From NCBI RefSeq assembly GCF_001905145.1, contig NZ_LWLB01000007.1, forward strand, positions 47,157-111,156: DNA of 64,000 nucleotides, written 5' to 3'. Within the stretch, counting starts at the first letter, position 1. Each line of letters opens with the position of its first letter. Both the position numbers and the translations under genes were made by a program. This DNA is from Nocardiopsis sp. TSRI0078. Lineage in GTDB: Bacteria; Actinomycetota; Actinomycetes; Streptosporangiales; Streptosporangiaceae. Below the pieces are notes generated by a model. The model was not told the DNA's origin and ran no database searches. It was given only the letters and a program-made list of their open reading frames with translations. Below are positions 15,249-24,403 of the stretch, piece after piece.

Positions 15249-16174
15249 TCCTCCTCCTCGGCGTGGTGGGGAAGGATCACCACGGGGATCTCGGAGTGGT
15301 GCAGCACCCCCTGGCCGACAGAGCCCAGGAGCAGGCCGCGCACGGTCCCCCGGCCGCGCGAGCCCACGACGACGGCGTCGGCACCCTCGGCGGCCCGGAG
15401 CAGCGCGTTGACCGGGCTGTCCTGGGTGCGCACCACGCTGACCTCCACGTCCAGGCCCTCGCGGCGCTCGTCGGCGGCGTCGGCCAGCATCCCGGCCACG
15501 AGCTCCTCGGACTTGCGGTCGAACAGCTTCTCCTGCGGCTCGTAGCCCATGGCGGTCATCGCGACCGGATCGTAGGGGTAGGGCACCTCCCAGCTGTTGA
15601 CCACGACGAGCTCGCCCCCGCTCTCGCTCGCCAGGTCCACTGCCAGGTCCAGCGCCCTGCGCGCGTTCGTGGAGCCGTCCACACCGACCACGACCCGGTT
15701 CAGGGAGGTCGTCGCGGGCCGCCCCTCGTGCGAGGGCACCACCACGACGGGGCAGGGCGCCTGGGCCGCGACCCGGACGCTCACCGAACCCACGAACATC
15801 GACGCGAACGCGCCCAGGCCCCGCGTGCCCACCACGAGCAGGTCGTGGGGGCGGCAGTGCCGCAGCAGTGCCAGCGGCGCCTCCTCCAGCGCGGTCTCCG
15901 TCTCCACGGTCACCGACGGCTGGAGTTCGCGGACGCGCTCGGCCACCCGGTCCATCACCTCGGTGGCCTGCTCCGAGATCTCGGCGGTGGGGTCGAAGCG
16001 GGTGGGCCCGGGATCGGCCGACACGACCATCGGCATCCCCAGCGCGTACACGGCCAGGATCGGCGCGCCCCGGCGTGCGGCCTCGGCGGCCGCCCAGTCC
16101 AGTGCCGCACGGGAGTGGTCGGAACCGTCGATTCCCACGACGACCTTGGACGGATGCTCCTTGCTGCCTGCCAT
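15245..16174 (-). CDS. Universal stress protein with two UspA domains
   Basis: The 309-aa product has two UspA domains (about 8-148 and 158-303). Each starts with a VVVGIDGS or VVVGVDGS strand and carries an ATP-binding loop GTRGLGAFASMFVGSVS or GSRGRGTVRGLLLGSVG (G-2x-G-9x-G-S/T), so both should bind ATP. Such proteins aid survival under starvation, hypoxia or oxidative stress. A paralogue lies just upstream at 16272-17180, same strand, 98 bp away. GAGGGGG precedes the ATG. Confidence 0.92.
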   Translation of the reverse strand: MAGSKEHPSKVVVGIDGSDHSRAALDWAAAEAARRGAPILAVYALGMPMVVSADPGPTRFDPTAEISEQATEVMDRVAERVRELQPSVTVETETALEEAPLALLRHCRPHDLLVVGTRGLGAFASMFVGSVSVRVAAQAPCPVVVVPSHEGRPATTSLNRVVVGVDGSTNARRALDLAVDLASESGGELVVVNSWEVPYPYDPVAMTAMGYEPQEKLFDRKSEELVAGMLADAADERREGLDVEVSVVRTQDSPVNALLRAAEGADAVVVGSRGRGTVRGLLLGSVGQGVLHHSEIPVVILPHHAEEED

Positions 16175-16271
16175 AGTTCCCCCTCAACGCGTGCTCTGCG
16201 GACACATACCCCGCCGCGCGGCACCCCGGCACGGCACCCGCCGCGGTCCGTCACCGCCGCGGGAGGCACGG

Positions 16272-17180
16272 TCACTCGTCCCCGGACTCCGGCGGCAGGA
16301 CGGCGACGGGCACCGTGGAGTGCTGCAGCACCCCCTGGCTGACCGACCCCATCACCAGTCCCCGGACTCCCCCGCGGCCACGCGAGCCCACGACGAGCAG
16401 GTCCGCCTCCCGGGACGCCTCCACCAGGGCGTCCACCGGGTTGGACTGCGTCCGTACCGCGCTGATGTCCAGGTGCTCGGTCCGGTCGTCGACCACCTCG
16501 GCGAGCAGCCCCGCGACCACCTCCTCGGACTGGCGGTCGAACGTCTCCTCGTGGAGGGCGCGGTCGTCGGCGGACAGCGACTCGGCGTCCGCGGGCAGCG
16601 GCACCTGCCAGCTGTGGACCACCACGACCTCGGAACCGCCCACCAGGGCCTCGTGCAGGGCGAAGCGCAGTGCGCGGCGGGAGGACTCGGACCCGTCCAC
16701 GCCCACCACGACGCGGTTCCGGCGCGGCGGCGGCTTCTCCAGGTTGGGTACCACCACCACGGGACAGGGCGCGTGCGAGGCGGCGCGCACACCGACCGAG
16801 CCCAGCATGATCGCCCGGACCCCGCCCAGGCCGCGCGAGCCCATCACGATGACGTCCCCGTGCCCGGCCTCGTTGAGCAGGACGGCGGGCGCGTCCTCCG
16901 GCGCCAGGACGGTCGCCACCTCCACCTCGGGCCGGGCACGGTGCACGTACGCGGCACCCGCGGCGAGCAGGTCGTACCCCGCCTGCCGCAGGTCCTCGAC
17001 GGCGAAGTTCCCCGAGGCGCCGTAGGCGCCGATCACCACCGGCATGCCCAGGCCGTGCACGATCCGCAGCCGTGCCCCGCGCCTGGCCGCCTCCTCGGTG
17101 GCCCAGGCCAGGGCCGCGTTGGCGGCGGGCGTGCCGTCCACGCCGACCACGACCGAGGGCGGACGTCCCTGTGCGTTCAT
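16272..17180 (-). CDS. Universal stress protein with two UspA domains
   Basis: The 302-aa product is a paralogue of the 15245-16174 protein. The ATP-binding loops are GSRGLGGVRAIMLGSVGV (about residue 110) and GSRGRGGVRGLVMGSVSQ (about 265). Both copies of the VVVGVDG start strand are intact. Tandem pairs of such genes arise by duplication and are common in actinomycetes. The ATG at 17180 follows a purine-rich AAGGGAAGGGG stretch. Confidence 0.92.
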   Translation of the reverse strand: MNAQGRPPSVVVGVDGTPAANAALAWATEEAARRGARLRIVHGLGMPVVIGAYGASGNFAVEDLRQAGYDLLAAGAAYVHRARPEVEVATVLAPEDAPAVLLNEAGHGDVIVMGSRGLGGVRAIMLGSVGVRAASHAPCPVVVVPNLEKPPPRRNRVVVGVDGSESSRRALRFALHEALVGGSEVVVVHSWQVPLPADAESLSADDRALHEETFDRQSEEVVAGLLAEVVDDRTEHLDISAVRTQSNPVDALVEASREADLLVVGSRGRGGVRGLVMGSVSQGVLQHSTVPVAVLPPESGDE

Positions 17181-17263
17181 TCGCGACCCCTTCCCTTGTC
17201 CTTCCCCTGTCCGAAAGCGGATCCCGGAAACCAGTGAGGGGCCGCGCACACCGCTCCCAGCCC

Positions 17264-19276
17264 TCACCTGCGCCAGGCGAACGCCTCCCCCACGGACGCC
17301 GCCAGCTGGAGGTAGGAGTCCCGCGTGGCGGGCGCGAGCTGTTCGAGGTCCACCTCGGCGCCCTCCTCCAGGTGCCCGTCCCACGGCACCCGCACCACGT
17401 CGCGGCACCGCCCGGCGAAGTGCTCCTGCAGCCGGTTCAGGTCCACGCTGCTCTTGCTGTCGGACCGCACCATCGACAGCACCACCACCGCGCTGCGGAC
17501 GAGGGCGCCGTGGCCGTGCGCCTCCAGCCAGTCCAGGGTGGCGCTGGCGCTGCGCGCCCCGTCCACGGAGGCCGAGCTGACCAGGACCACCTGGTCGGCC
17601 AGCCCCAGTACTCCCCGCATCGCCGAGTGCAGCAGCCCGGTGCCGCAGTCGGTGATGCAGATGGAGTAGAAGTGCTCGACGATGCGGGCCACCTCCCGGT
17701 AGTCGGAGTCGCTGAACGCCTCGGAGACCGCCGGGTCGCGGTCGGAGGCCAGGATCTCCAGACGGCTGGGTGCCTGCGAGGTGAACCCGCGGATGTCGGC
17801 GTAGCGCGACACCAGGTGGCGCTCGTTGAGCAGGTCGCGGATGGTCGCGGCGGTCTCCAGCCGCACCTTGTCCGAGAGCGTGCCCCGGTCGGGGTTGGCG
17901 TCCACGGCCAGTACCCGGTCGCCGCGCAGGGACGCCAGGGTGGCGCCGAGGGCGACCGTGGTGGTGGTCTTGCCGACACCGCCCTTGAGGCTGAGCACGG
18001 CCACCCGGTGGTGTCCGGTCGCCACGGGCGTGCAGGCACGGGCCACCAGCTCGCGCCGGCGCAGCACCTTGGCGGACTCCCCCGGGTTGACCAGGCCCAG
18101 GGTGGCGGCGTGCACGGCCCGCCGCCAGCCGCCGCTGGGGCCCTGGCGCCGGTTGCGCACGAGGGTGGCGGCGTTGAGGGAGTCGGAGGTCTCCTGCTCC
18201 CGTCCTCCTCGCCACCGGTCCGGCGGTCCCGCCGACGGACTCGCCGGAGACTCCGCCTCCGAGGGCGCCGCCGGCCTCGCGGGGGGCGTGAGGCCGGCAC
18301 GCGGCCCGGTGAGCGTGGGCGGGGGCTCGGGGCGGCTCCGCGGGGCCCCCGTGGGCCCGGGCGGGAAGGGGCCGTCGGGCTCGGGAGGGCCGCCGCTCGT
18401 CCGCGTCCCGGGGACCGTCCCCGCGACGGGAGGCGGTCCGGACCCCGGCCCGGGCTCCGTCCCCGCACCGGATCCCGGGTCCGGTGCGGCCGCGTCCGTT
18501 CCGGCCCCCTTCCGGTCCTCCCGGCCTGGGAGCCCACCGCGGTCGGGCTCCAGCGGCGGCAGCTGCTCGGGCTCGGGCACGTCGGAGTCGTGGCGCGGCC
18601 CGCGTGGCGACAGCGGGTCCGGCTCCCCGCCCGGCCTCGCGGGGCGCTGGAGCCACTGCCGCTGCGGACGCCCGCGCGAGGAACCCGGCAGCAGCCGGAC
18701 CGTGCTGCCCCGCATCTCGTCCTCGGCGTCGTCGGAGTCCTCGGAACCCTCATCAGCCGCAGAGGCTCCCGAGGTCTCGGGCACCTCAAGCGCGTCAGGA
18801 ACCTCAGGAAGTTCTGACACCTCAGGGAGCTCACGCTCCTCAGATGTCTCGACCGACCCAAACGGCTCCGAAAGTCCGGGCAGCTCCGAGGGCTCGGGCA
18901 CCACGGACGGCCGGGACGGCCCCGGCCCCGGTTCCCCTCCCGCGTCGGCGTCCCCGCCGGCGCCCTCGTCCCCGCCGTCCTCGGGCGGGTCCTGGTGGCC
19001 CGTTCCCTGGTACGCCGTCCCCGGCACCGGGAACGGCGTGTCCTCGGGCATCCGGGCGTAGGGCGGCGGGGGCGGAGCGGCCCCCTCGAACCCGCCGAAC
19101 CACTGCTCCCGGGGGGAGGGAGCGGGTGCCGCCGGATCGGGCGGGGCCCCGGCGCCCGCCTCCTCGGACTCCTCCGGGCCCTCGGCCGGACGCCCCGGCC
19201 CGACCCGCTCCTCGCCCTCCGGTACGGGACCCGCCTCGGCGTTTCGGCCCGACCCGTTCTGTTCCTGGTGTGCCAC
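17264..19276 (-). CDS. EspI-like protein: disordered Pro/Glu-rich N-terminus with C-terminal MinD/ParA ATPase
   Basis: The 670-aa product has about 400 residues of low-complexity sequence rich in Pro, Glu, Gly and Ser, then a MinD/ParA-type ATPase with a deviant Walker A, LKGGVGKTTT (about residue 430), and D-rich switch strands (VLAVDANPDRGTLSDK; ICITDCGTGLLHSAM). The layout is that of EspI-like proteins, which in mycobacteria regulate ESX (type VII) secretion in response to ATP. No ESX core genes are seen nearby. The GTG start has AGGAG 8 nt upstream. A related SCO-type MinD role at membranes cannot be excluded. Confidence 0.82.
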   Translation of the reverse strand: MAHQEQNGSGRNAEAGPVPEGEERVGPGRPAEGPEESEEAGAGAPPDPAAPAPSPREQWFGGFEGAAPPPPPYARMPEDTPFPVPGTAYQGTGHQDPPEDGGDEGAGGDADAGGEPGPGPSRPSVVPEPSELPGLSEPFGSVETSEERELPEVSELPEVPDALEVPETSGASAADEGSEDSDDAEDEMRGSTVRLLPGSSRGRPQRQWLQRPARPGGEPDPLSPRGPRHDSDVPEPEQLPPLEPDRGGLPGREDRKGAGTDAAAPDPGSGAGTEPGPGSGPPPVAGTVPGTRTSGGPPEPDGPFPPGPTGAPRSRPEPPPTLTGPRAGLTPPARPAAPSEAESPASPSAGPPDRWRGGREQETSDSLNAATLVRNRRQGPSGGWRRAVHAATLGLVNPGESAKVLRRRELVARACTPVATGHHRVAVLSLKGGVGKTTTTVALGATLASLRGDRVLAVDANPDRGTLSDKVRLETAATIRDLLNERHLVSRYADIRGFTSQAPSRLEILASDRDPAVSEAFSDSDYREVARIVEHFYSICITDCGTGLLHSAMRGVLGLADQVVLVSSASVDGARSASATLDWLEAHGHGALVRSAVVVLSMVRSDSKSSVDLNRLQEHFAGRCRDVVRVPWDGHLEEGAEVDLEQLAPATRDSYLQLAASVGEAFAWRR

Positions 19277-19455
19277 CGGAGTTCTCCTGCTTCAAGGGGG
19301 TGTGCTGTGGAGGGAGGGGTACCGCAGCGGGGAAGGGACGGATCCCGCTCCCTGGGATCACTCCTACCCTCCCGGCCCCGCCGGAGTACCCCCGGGGCGG
19401 ATGAACAGAGTGATCCGTTGACTGCCGGGGAACCTCCCCGGGTACTGTCTGGCTC

Positions 19456-20430
19456 ATGCACGCGATCCGTATCACCGAACCGGGCGGCCCCGAGGTCCTG
19501 TCCTGGTCCGAGGTTCCCGACCCCGTCCCCGGCGAAGGGGAGGTCCTTGTGGACGTGGCCGCCAGCGCGGCCAACCGGGCCGACGTGGCCCAGCGCCAGG
19601 GCAACTACGCACCGCCTCCCGGGGCCTCCGAGTACCCGGGCCTGGAGTGCTCGGGCACCGTCGCGGCGCTCGGCCCCGGCACCGGGGAGTCCGGGTGGTC
19701 CGTCGGCGACCCCGTGTGCGCCCTGCTGTCCGGGGGAGGCTACGCCGAGAAGGTCTCCGTGCCGGTGGGCCAGCTGCTGCCGGTGCCCCGGGGCGTGGAC
19801 CTGGTGGAGGCGGCCGCGCTGCCGGAGGTGGCCTGCACCGTGTGGTCCAACCTGGTGATGGTGGCGGGCCTGCGCGCCGGGGAGACCGTCCTGGTGCACG
19901 GCGGCGGCAGCGGTATCGGCACCTTCGCCGTCCAGTTCGCCCGCGCCCTGGGCGCCCGGGTGGCCGTCACCGCGGGCAGCCAGGAGAAGCTGGACCGCTG
20001 CCGCGAGCTGGGCGCCGAGATCCTCATCAACTACAGGACCGAGGACTTCACCGAGCGCATGCGCGAGGCGGGCGGCGCCGACGTCGTCCTCGACATCATG
20101 GGCGGCTCCTACCTGGACGCCAACCTGCGCTCCCTGGCCACGAACGGCCGCCTGGTGATCATCGCGCTGATGGGCGGACGCAGCGCCGAGGCCGATCTGG
20201 GCCGTATGCTCGTGAAAAGGCTTTCCGTACAGGCGACGACCCTGCGTTCCCGCCCCCGGGAGGAGAAGGCGGCCATCGTCTCGGGAGTACTCGAACAGGT
20301 GTGGCCGTTGGTAGAACAAGGAGTCGTCCGCCCCGTCGTCGACCGCTCGGTCCCGATGCGGAACGCGGCGGAGGCGCACCGCGTCATGGAAACGAGCGCG
20401 CACACCGGAAAGATCCTTCTCACCCGTTGA
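19456..20430 (+). CDS. NAD(P)H-dependent quinone oxidoreductase (PIG3-like MDR family)
   Basis: The 324-aa product belongs to the medium-chain dehydrogenase/reductase superfamily. The N-terminal GroES-like domain (about 25-110, with ANRADVAQRQGNYAPPPGASEYPGLECSG split around residue 45) lacks the zinc ligands of alcohol dehydrogenases. The Rossmann domain has the cofactor loop VHGGGSGIGTFAVQFA (about residue 149). The C-terminus (SAHTGKILLT) is typical of the TP53I3/PIG3 subgroup, which reduces quinones with NADPH. The bpa gene follows 33 bp downstream and may be co-transcribed. Confidence 0.88.
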   Translation: MHAIRITEPGGPEVLSWSEVPDPVPGEGEVLVDVAASAANRADVAQRQGNYAPPPGASEYPGLECSGTVAALGPGTGESGWSVGDPVCALLSGGGYAEKVSVPVGQLLPVPRGVDLVEAAALPEVACTVWSNLVMVAGLRAGETVLVHGGGSGIGTFAVQFARALGARVAVTAGSQEKLDRCRELGAEILINYRTEDFTERMREAGGADVVLDIMGGSYLDANLRSLATNGRLVIIALMGGRSAEADLGRMLVKRLSVQATTLRSRPREEKAAIVSGVLEQVWPLVEQGVVRPVVDRSVPMRNAAEAHRVMETSAHTGKILLTR

Positions 20431-20463
20431 CGGCGTGCCGGTGATATCCAGGTAAGGGGACTG

Positions 20464-21012
20464 ATGAGCAGCGCAGACAACCCGAACGAACTGCCCCATG
20501 TACTGGTCATGGGGGCCGACCAGCGTGAGGGCCAGGAGGAGGACGGCGCGGAGGAGCCCCGCTCCCTCGCCGACATGGTGGAGCAGCCCGCCAAGGTGAT
20601 GCGGATCGGCAGCATGATCCGCCAGCTCCTGGACGAGGTGAAGGCCGCTCCGCTGGACGAGGCGAGCCGGGCCCGCCTCAAGGAGATCCACACCTCCTCC
20701 ATCAAGGAGCTGGAGGACGGCCTGGCCCCCGAGCTCATCGAGGAGCTGGAGCGGCTGACCCTGCCGTTCGCGGAGGGCTCCGCGCCCAGCGACGCCGAGC
20801 TGCGGATCGCGCAGGCACAGCTGGTGGGATGGCTGGAGGGCCTGTTCCACGGCATCCAGACGACCCTGTTCGCCCAGCAGATGGCGGCCCGCGCCCAGCT
20901 GGAGAACATGCGCAAGGCCCTGCCGCCCGGCGTCTCCGGCCTCCAGGCCCAGGGTCCCGGCGGCCCCGGCGGTCCGGGCGGGGAGCCGCACGGCTCCGGC
21001 CCGTACCTGTAG
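20464..21012 (+). CDS. bpa: Bacterial proteasome activator (Bpa/PafE)
   Basis: The 182-aa product matches the DUF2587/Bpa family: an acidic N-terminus, then a four-helix core (LADMVEQPAKVMRIGSMIRQ, EVKAAPLDEASRARLKEIH, LELIEELERLTLPF-like segment, AQAQLVGWLEGLFHGIQTTLFAQQM). The C-terminus GSGPYL corresponds to the GQYL-type tail that docks into the 20S proteasome and opens its gate without ATP. Bpa rings feed unfolded proteins such as HspR to the proteasome. AAGGGG precedes the ATG. Proteasome core genes are not in this window. Confidence 0.92.
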   Translation: MSSADNPNELPHVLVMGADQREGQEEDGAEEPRSLADMVEQPAKVMRIGSMIRQLLDEVKAAPLDEASRARLKEIHTSSIKELEDGLAPELIEELERLTLPFAEGSAPSDAELRIAQAQLVGWLEGLFHGIQTTLFAQQMAARAQLENMRKALPPGVSGLQAQGPGGPGGPGGEPHGSGPYL

Positions 21013-21024
21013 CGCATGAAGGAC

Positions 21025-21059
21025 ACGGAGCCCGCCCCCTGACCGGGGACGGGCTCCGT
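21025..21059. terminator. Bidirectional terminator between bpa and serS
   Basis: ACGGAGCCCG (21025-21034) pairs exactly with CGGGCTCCGT (21050-21059). It lies 12 bp after bpa and 11 bp after serS, which converge, so it can serve both. Confidence 0.75.
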
Positions 21060-21070
21060 CGCGTACCGGC

Positions 21071-22342
21071 CTACTTCCTCCTGGCGACCGGCTCCAGGAC
21101 GTCGAGGCCCAGGTAGGGGCGCAGCGCCTCGGGGACCGTCACCGAGCCGTCCTCGCGCTGGTGGTTCTCCAGGATGGCGACGATCCACCGGGTGGTGGCC
21201 AGCGTGCCGTTGAGGGTGGCGGCGAAGCGGGGCTTGCCGTCCTCGTCCCGGAACCTCGTGTTGAGGCGGCGGGCCTGGAACTCGGTGCAGTTGGAGGTGG
21301 AGGTCAGCTCCCGGTAGGTCTCCTGGGTGGGGACCCACGCCTCGCAGTCGTACTTGCGGGCGGCGCTGGTGCCCAGGTCGCCGCCGGCGATGTCCACCAC
21401 GCGGTAGGGCAGCTCCAGGCTGTCCAGCATCTCCCGCTCCCAGGCGAGCAGCCGCTTGTGCTCCTCGTGCGCCTGGTCCGGGTGGGTGTAGACGAACATC
21501 TCCACCTTGTTGAACTGGTGCACCCGGATGATGCCGCGGGTGTCCTTGCCGTAGGAGCCCGCCTCGCGGCGGAAGCACGGCGACCAGCCGATGTAGCGGT
21601 GGGGCAGCGCGTCGGCGGGCAGGATCTCCCCGGCGTGGTACCCGGCCAGCGGCACCTCGGAGGTGCCCACCAGGTAGAGGTCGTCGTTGGGCAGGTGGTA
21701 GACCTCGTCGGAGTGCGCGCCGAGGAACCCGGTGCCCTCCATGGTCTCGGGCTTGACCAGCACCGGCGGGATCATCGGCGTGAAGCCCGCCTGGACGGCC
21801 TGGTTCATCGCCATGTTGAGCAGCGCCAGCTCCAGCCGGGCGCCCACACCGGTGAGGAAGTAGAACCGGGCGCCGGAGACCTTGGCGCCGCGCTCCATGT
21901 CGATGGCGCCGAGCATCTCGCCCAGCTCCAGGTGGTCGCGCGGGGTGAAGTCGAACCCGCGCGGGGTGCCGACGGTCTCCAGGACCTCGAAGTCGTCCAC
22001 ACCGCCCTCGGGGGCGCCCTCCTCCACGAGGTTGGGCACGGCGGCCAGGGCGGCGTTCAGCTCGTCGGCGAGGCGTCCGGCCTCGGCGTCGGCCTCCTTG
22101 ACCTCGGCGGCCAGCGCCTTGGCCCGGACCAGGAGCTCCTCGCGCTCCTCGGGGGAGGCCTTGGAGACGGACTTGCCCACGCTCTTCTGCTCGGCGCGCA
22201 GGGTCTCGAACCGGGACAGCGCGGAGCGGTGGCCGGCGTCGAGTTCGAGCAGCCGGTCGGCGACGGAGGGATCCTCCCCGCGGGCCCGCTGCGAGGCACG
22301 GAGTCGTTCGGGGTCTTCTCGAAGAGCGCGAAGGTCGATCAC
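21071..22342 (-). CDS. serS: Seryl-tRNA synthetase
   Basis: The 423-aa class II synthetase charges tRNA-Ser (and tRNA-Sec where present). It has the N-terminal coiled-coil tRNA-binding arm (about 25-100, rich in Glu, Lys and Ala), motif 2 with [21 protein letters not shown], and motif 3 with the [17 protein letters not shown] block. The start is the GTG at 22342 ([10 protein letters not shown]), the normal N-terminus of SerS. Longer upstream frame is not supported. It ends convergent with bpa. Confidence 0.96.
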   Translation of the reverse strand: MIDLRALREDPERLRASQRARGEDPSVADRLLELDAGHRSALSRFETLRAEQKSVGKSVSKASPEEREELLVRAKALAAEVKEADAEAGRLADELNAALAAVPNLVEEGAPEGGVDDFEVLETVGTPRGFDFTPRDHLELGEMLGAIDMERGAKVSGARFYFLTGVGARLELALLNMAMNQAVQAGFTPMIPPVLVKPETMEGTGFLGAHSDEVYHLPNDDLYLVGTSEVPLAGYHAGEILPADALPHRYIGWSPCFRREAGSYGKDTRGIIRVHQFNKVEMFVYTHPDQAHEEHKRLLAWEREMLDSLELPYRVVDIAGGDLGTSAARKYDCEAWVPTQETYRELTSTSNCTEFQARRLNTRFRDEDGKPRFAATLNGTLATTRWIVAILENHQREDGSVTVPEALRPYLGLDVLEPVARRK

Positions 22343-22456
22343 GCCTTGCAGGTTACCGCCCGGGTCCGATCTCCCCGACATCTTTTCCACAACCGCGTCA
22401 TGGACGTGGGGAAACGGCGTCCTCCCCGTGACAGGACCTGACGAGGGGAGACGGCG

Positions 22457-22644
22457 ATGGGGCCGATGAACGAGATGACCGCCGAGGACCTCGCCTCCGT
22501 GTCGGAGGTGCCGAAGGCCACGCGCCCGGGGGACGTCGCGCTGCGGCTGGCCCTGTGCCTGGAGCTGCTGCACCGCGCCACCACCCTGGAGGAGGCGGCG
22601 CCGGCACGCTCGGGGAGGGCCCCGTGGCACGGGTCCGCCGCCCC
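22457..22644 (+). other. Possible start of a small or decayed gene
   Basis: In the 302-bp gap between serS and the phosphatase gene, an ATG at 22457 has a near-perfect GGGGAG ribosome-binding site 6 nt upstream. It opens into a plausible coding stretch ([19 protein letters not shown]..., then [23 protein letters not shown]). The frame stays open to 22939 but runs antisense to the phosphatase from 22645. It may be a short gene whose 3' end was lost. Confidence 0.3.
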
Positions 22645-23889
22645 TCACGTTCCGGCGGCGGGGCACCGCGCTCCCCGTCTGAGCGGGGGAGTCGTCACCG
22701 GCCCGGGGGTGTGGGGACGGGAGGAGTGCTGGGAGGGGTGCCATTCGCACATGACGATGGTGGCGTCGTCGGTGAGCCGGTCCTCCTGGTGGGCCAGGAT
22801 GGCGTGGACGAGGCGGCGCAGGGCCTCGGGAGCGGACTCCCCGGCGGAGAGGGCGCGGATGACGAATCCGGCGAAGCGCTCCTCCCCGAACAGTTCACCG
22901 GTACGGGGGGAGCGGGCTTCGGTGACACCGTCGGTGTAGAGCAGGACGCGGTCGCCGGGTTCCAGGTGGTACCGGTGGATCCGGTGCTCGGTGCCGGGGA
23001 GGTCGCGGCCCAGACCCAGAGGAGGCTCGGGGTCGCGCTCCAGCGCCCCGGGCACCGGTTCGTGGTCGCGCAGCAGCAGCGGTGCGGGGTGCCCGCGGTT
23101 GAGCCAGCTCAGCTGTCCGCTGACCAGGTCGAGGCTGGAGAAGACGCCGGTGACGTAGCGGTCGGGAAAGACCTCGCTGACACTGGTGTCGACGATCTCC
23201 TCCAGGTTCGCGCCGTTGCGGCGGGCGTTACGGTAGGCGGCCAGGGCGACCGAGGCGATCAGGCCGGAGACCAGGTCGTGGCCCATCGCGTCCAGGATGA
23301 CGGTGTACAGGGTGCTGCTGTTCAGCGTGTGGTCGAAGGCGTCTCCGTGCAGGTTGTAGGCGGGCTCCAGGACCGCGCTGGAGGTGACCGTATGGCTGCC
23401 GACGGTACGCGGTGCCAGGGAGGCCCACACCATCTCGGCGGGCAGTTGCATCGGAGCGACACGCTTCGTGGAGGTGTAGGCGTCGCTGTAGAGGCCCTTG
23501 GTGGTCACGATCATGGCGATCAGGGGTGACAGCGACCGGTAGAGCTCCAGGGCGGCGGTGTCCAGGACGGGAGCCTGCACGCTCAGCACGCCGACCCGCT
23601 CGATACCGTCCAGCACCGGCAGCCACAGCGTCAGGTCGCCGCTGTCCGAGGTGGCGATCCGGGGTGACATGGTGCGGTAGCACCAGCCCGCCAGACTGCT
23701 TTCGACCGCCACGGACCTGGGCTGCTCGGTCCGCTCGTCGGGTAGTGCGACCAGGGTCTGCTGCTGGACGTCGGCCAGGTACACGGTCAGTCTGGTGACT
23801 CCCAGTGCCTCGCCGTGCCGACGCAGCAGCGCGGGCAGCTCGTCGGGGGCCATCCGGTGGCTCTCCTGCAGGATCCGGCCCAGCACCAT
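22645..23889 (-). CDS. GAF-domain SpoIIE-type protein phosphatase
   Basis: The 414-aa product has an N-terminal GAF-like sensor (about 10-150: [22 protein letters not shown]) and a C-terminal PP2C/SpoIIE phosphatase (about 170-390). Metal-ligand motifs are seen: [35 protein letters not shown] and TDDATIVM. Enzymes of this kind dephosphorylate anti-sigma antagonists (RsbV-like STAS proteins). An RsbV-like and an RsbW-like gene lie 3-4 kb away at 26877-27233 and 27360-27974. The ATG at 23889 follows GGGGTGAC; a longer in-frame start at 23931 is possible. Confidence 0.88.
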   Translation of the reverse strand: MVLGRILQESHRMAPDELPALLRRHGEALGVTRLTVYLADVQQQTLVALPDERTEQPRSVAVESSLAGWCYRTMSPRIATSDSGDLTLWLPVLDGIERVGVLSVQAPVLDTAALELYRSLSPLIAMIVTTKGLYSDAYTSTKRVAPMQLPAEMVWASLAPRTVGSHTVTSSAVLEPAYNLHGDAFDHTLNSSTLYTVILDAMGHDLVSGLIASVALAAYRNARRNGANLEEIVDTSVSEVFPDRYVTGVFSSLDLVSGQLSWLNRGHPAPLLLRDHEPVPGALERDPEPPLGLGRDLPGTEHRIHRYHLEPGDRVLLYTDGVTEARSPRTGELFGEERFAGFVIRALSAGESAPEALRRLVHAILAHQEDRLTDDATIVMCEWHPSQHSSRPHTPGPVTTPPLRRGARCPAAGT

Positions 23890-23931
23890 GTCACCCCGGC
23901 CGGTCGTCCCCTCGCTCGTTCGTCCGCCCAT

Positions 23932-24403
23932 CCGTCATCCGTGCGGGCACGCGCTCCGTCGCCTCACACGAGGGTCCCGGCCCGTACCCCGGCCGGCCGC
24001 GCACACGCCTCCAGCACCCCCGTGTTCCGCGTCCCCTACCCATCCGCCTTCCGGAGCGCGGACCGCTCCCCGCCGGGCCCGGCCTCCGCCGGTCCGCCTC
24101 GCTCCAAGGTCACATCCAACGCATGTCCCCCGGCAACCCGCCACACCCGTCCTAGGCGAAAGGGTGGTACGGGCGCCCCGGAGACGGGAACGGGTCCGCG
24201 AGGACCGGGGAGGAGGCCTCCGGCCGGTCCGCCAGGCGGTGTTCCTCGGGCCCTCGCCTCGCCCCGCCCCTCGCCCGCCACCGCCCTCGAACGACGGCCT
24301 TCGGCCACGGCCCTCACACGGCACCCGCCCGCGGCACCTCCAGCGACCCCGCGTGCGCCCGAACAGCCCCCCGGGACCCAGGGCCCGGCTCGGAGAACAG
24401 GCT
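23932..24403. other. Intergenic region, no gene seen
   Basis: GC-rich stretch between the phosphatase and pheA. Open frames here are compositional and have no start signals, motifs or consistent codon bias. It may hold promoter elements for the phosphatase gene. Confidence 0.6.

Noticed and set aside
23932..24403. Small ORFs in the phosphatase-pheA gap
   Set aside because: Pro/Arg/Gly-rich compositional frames with no start signals.
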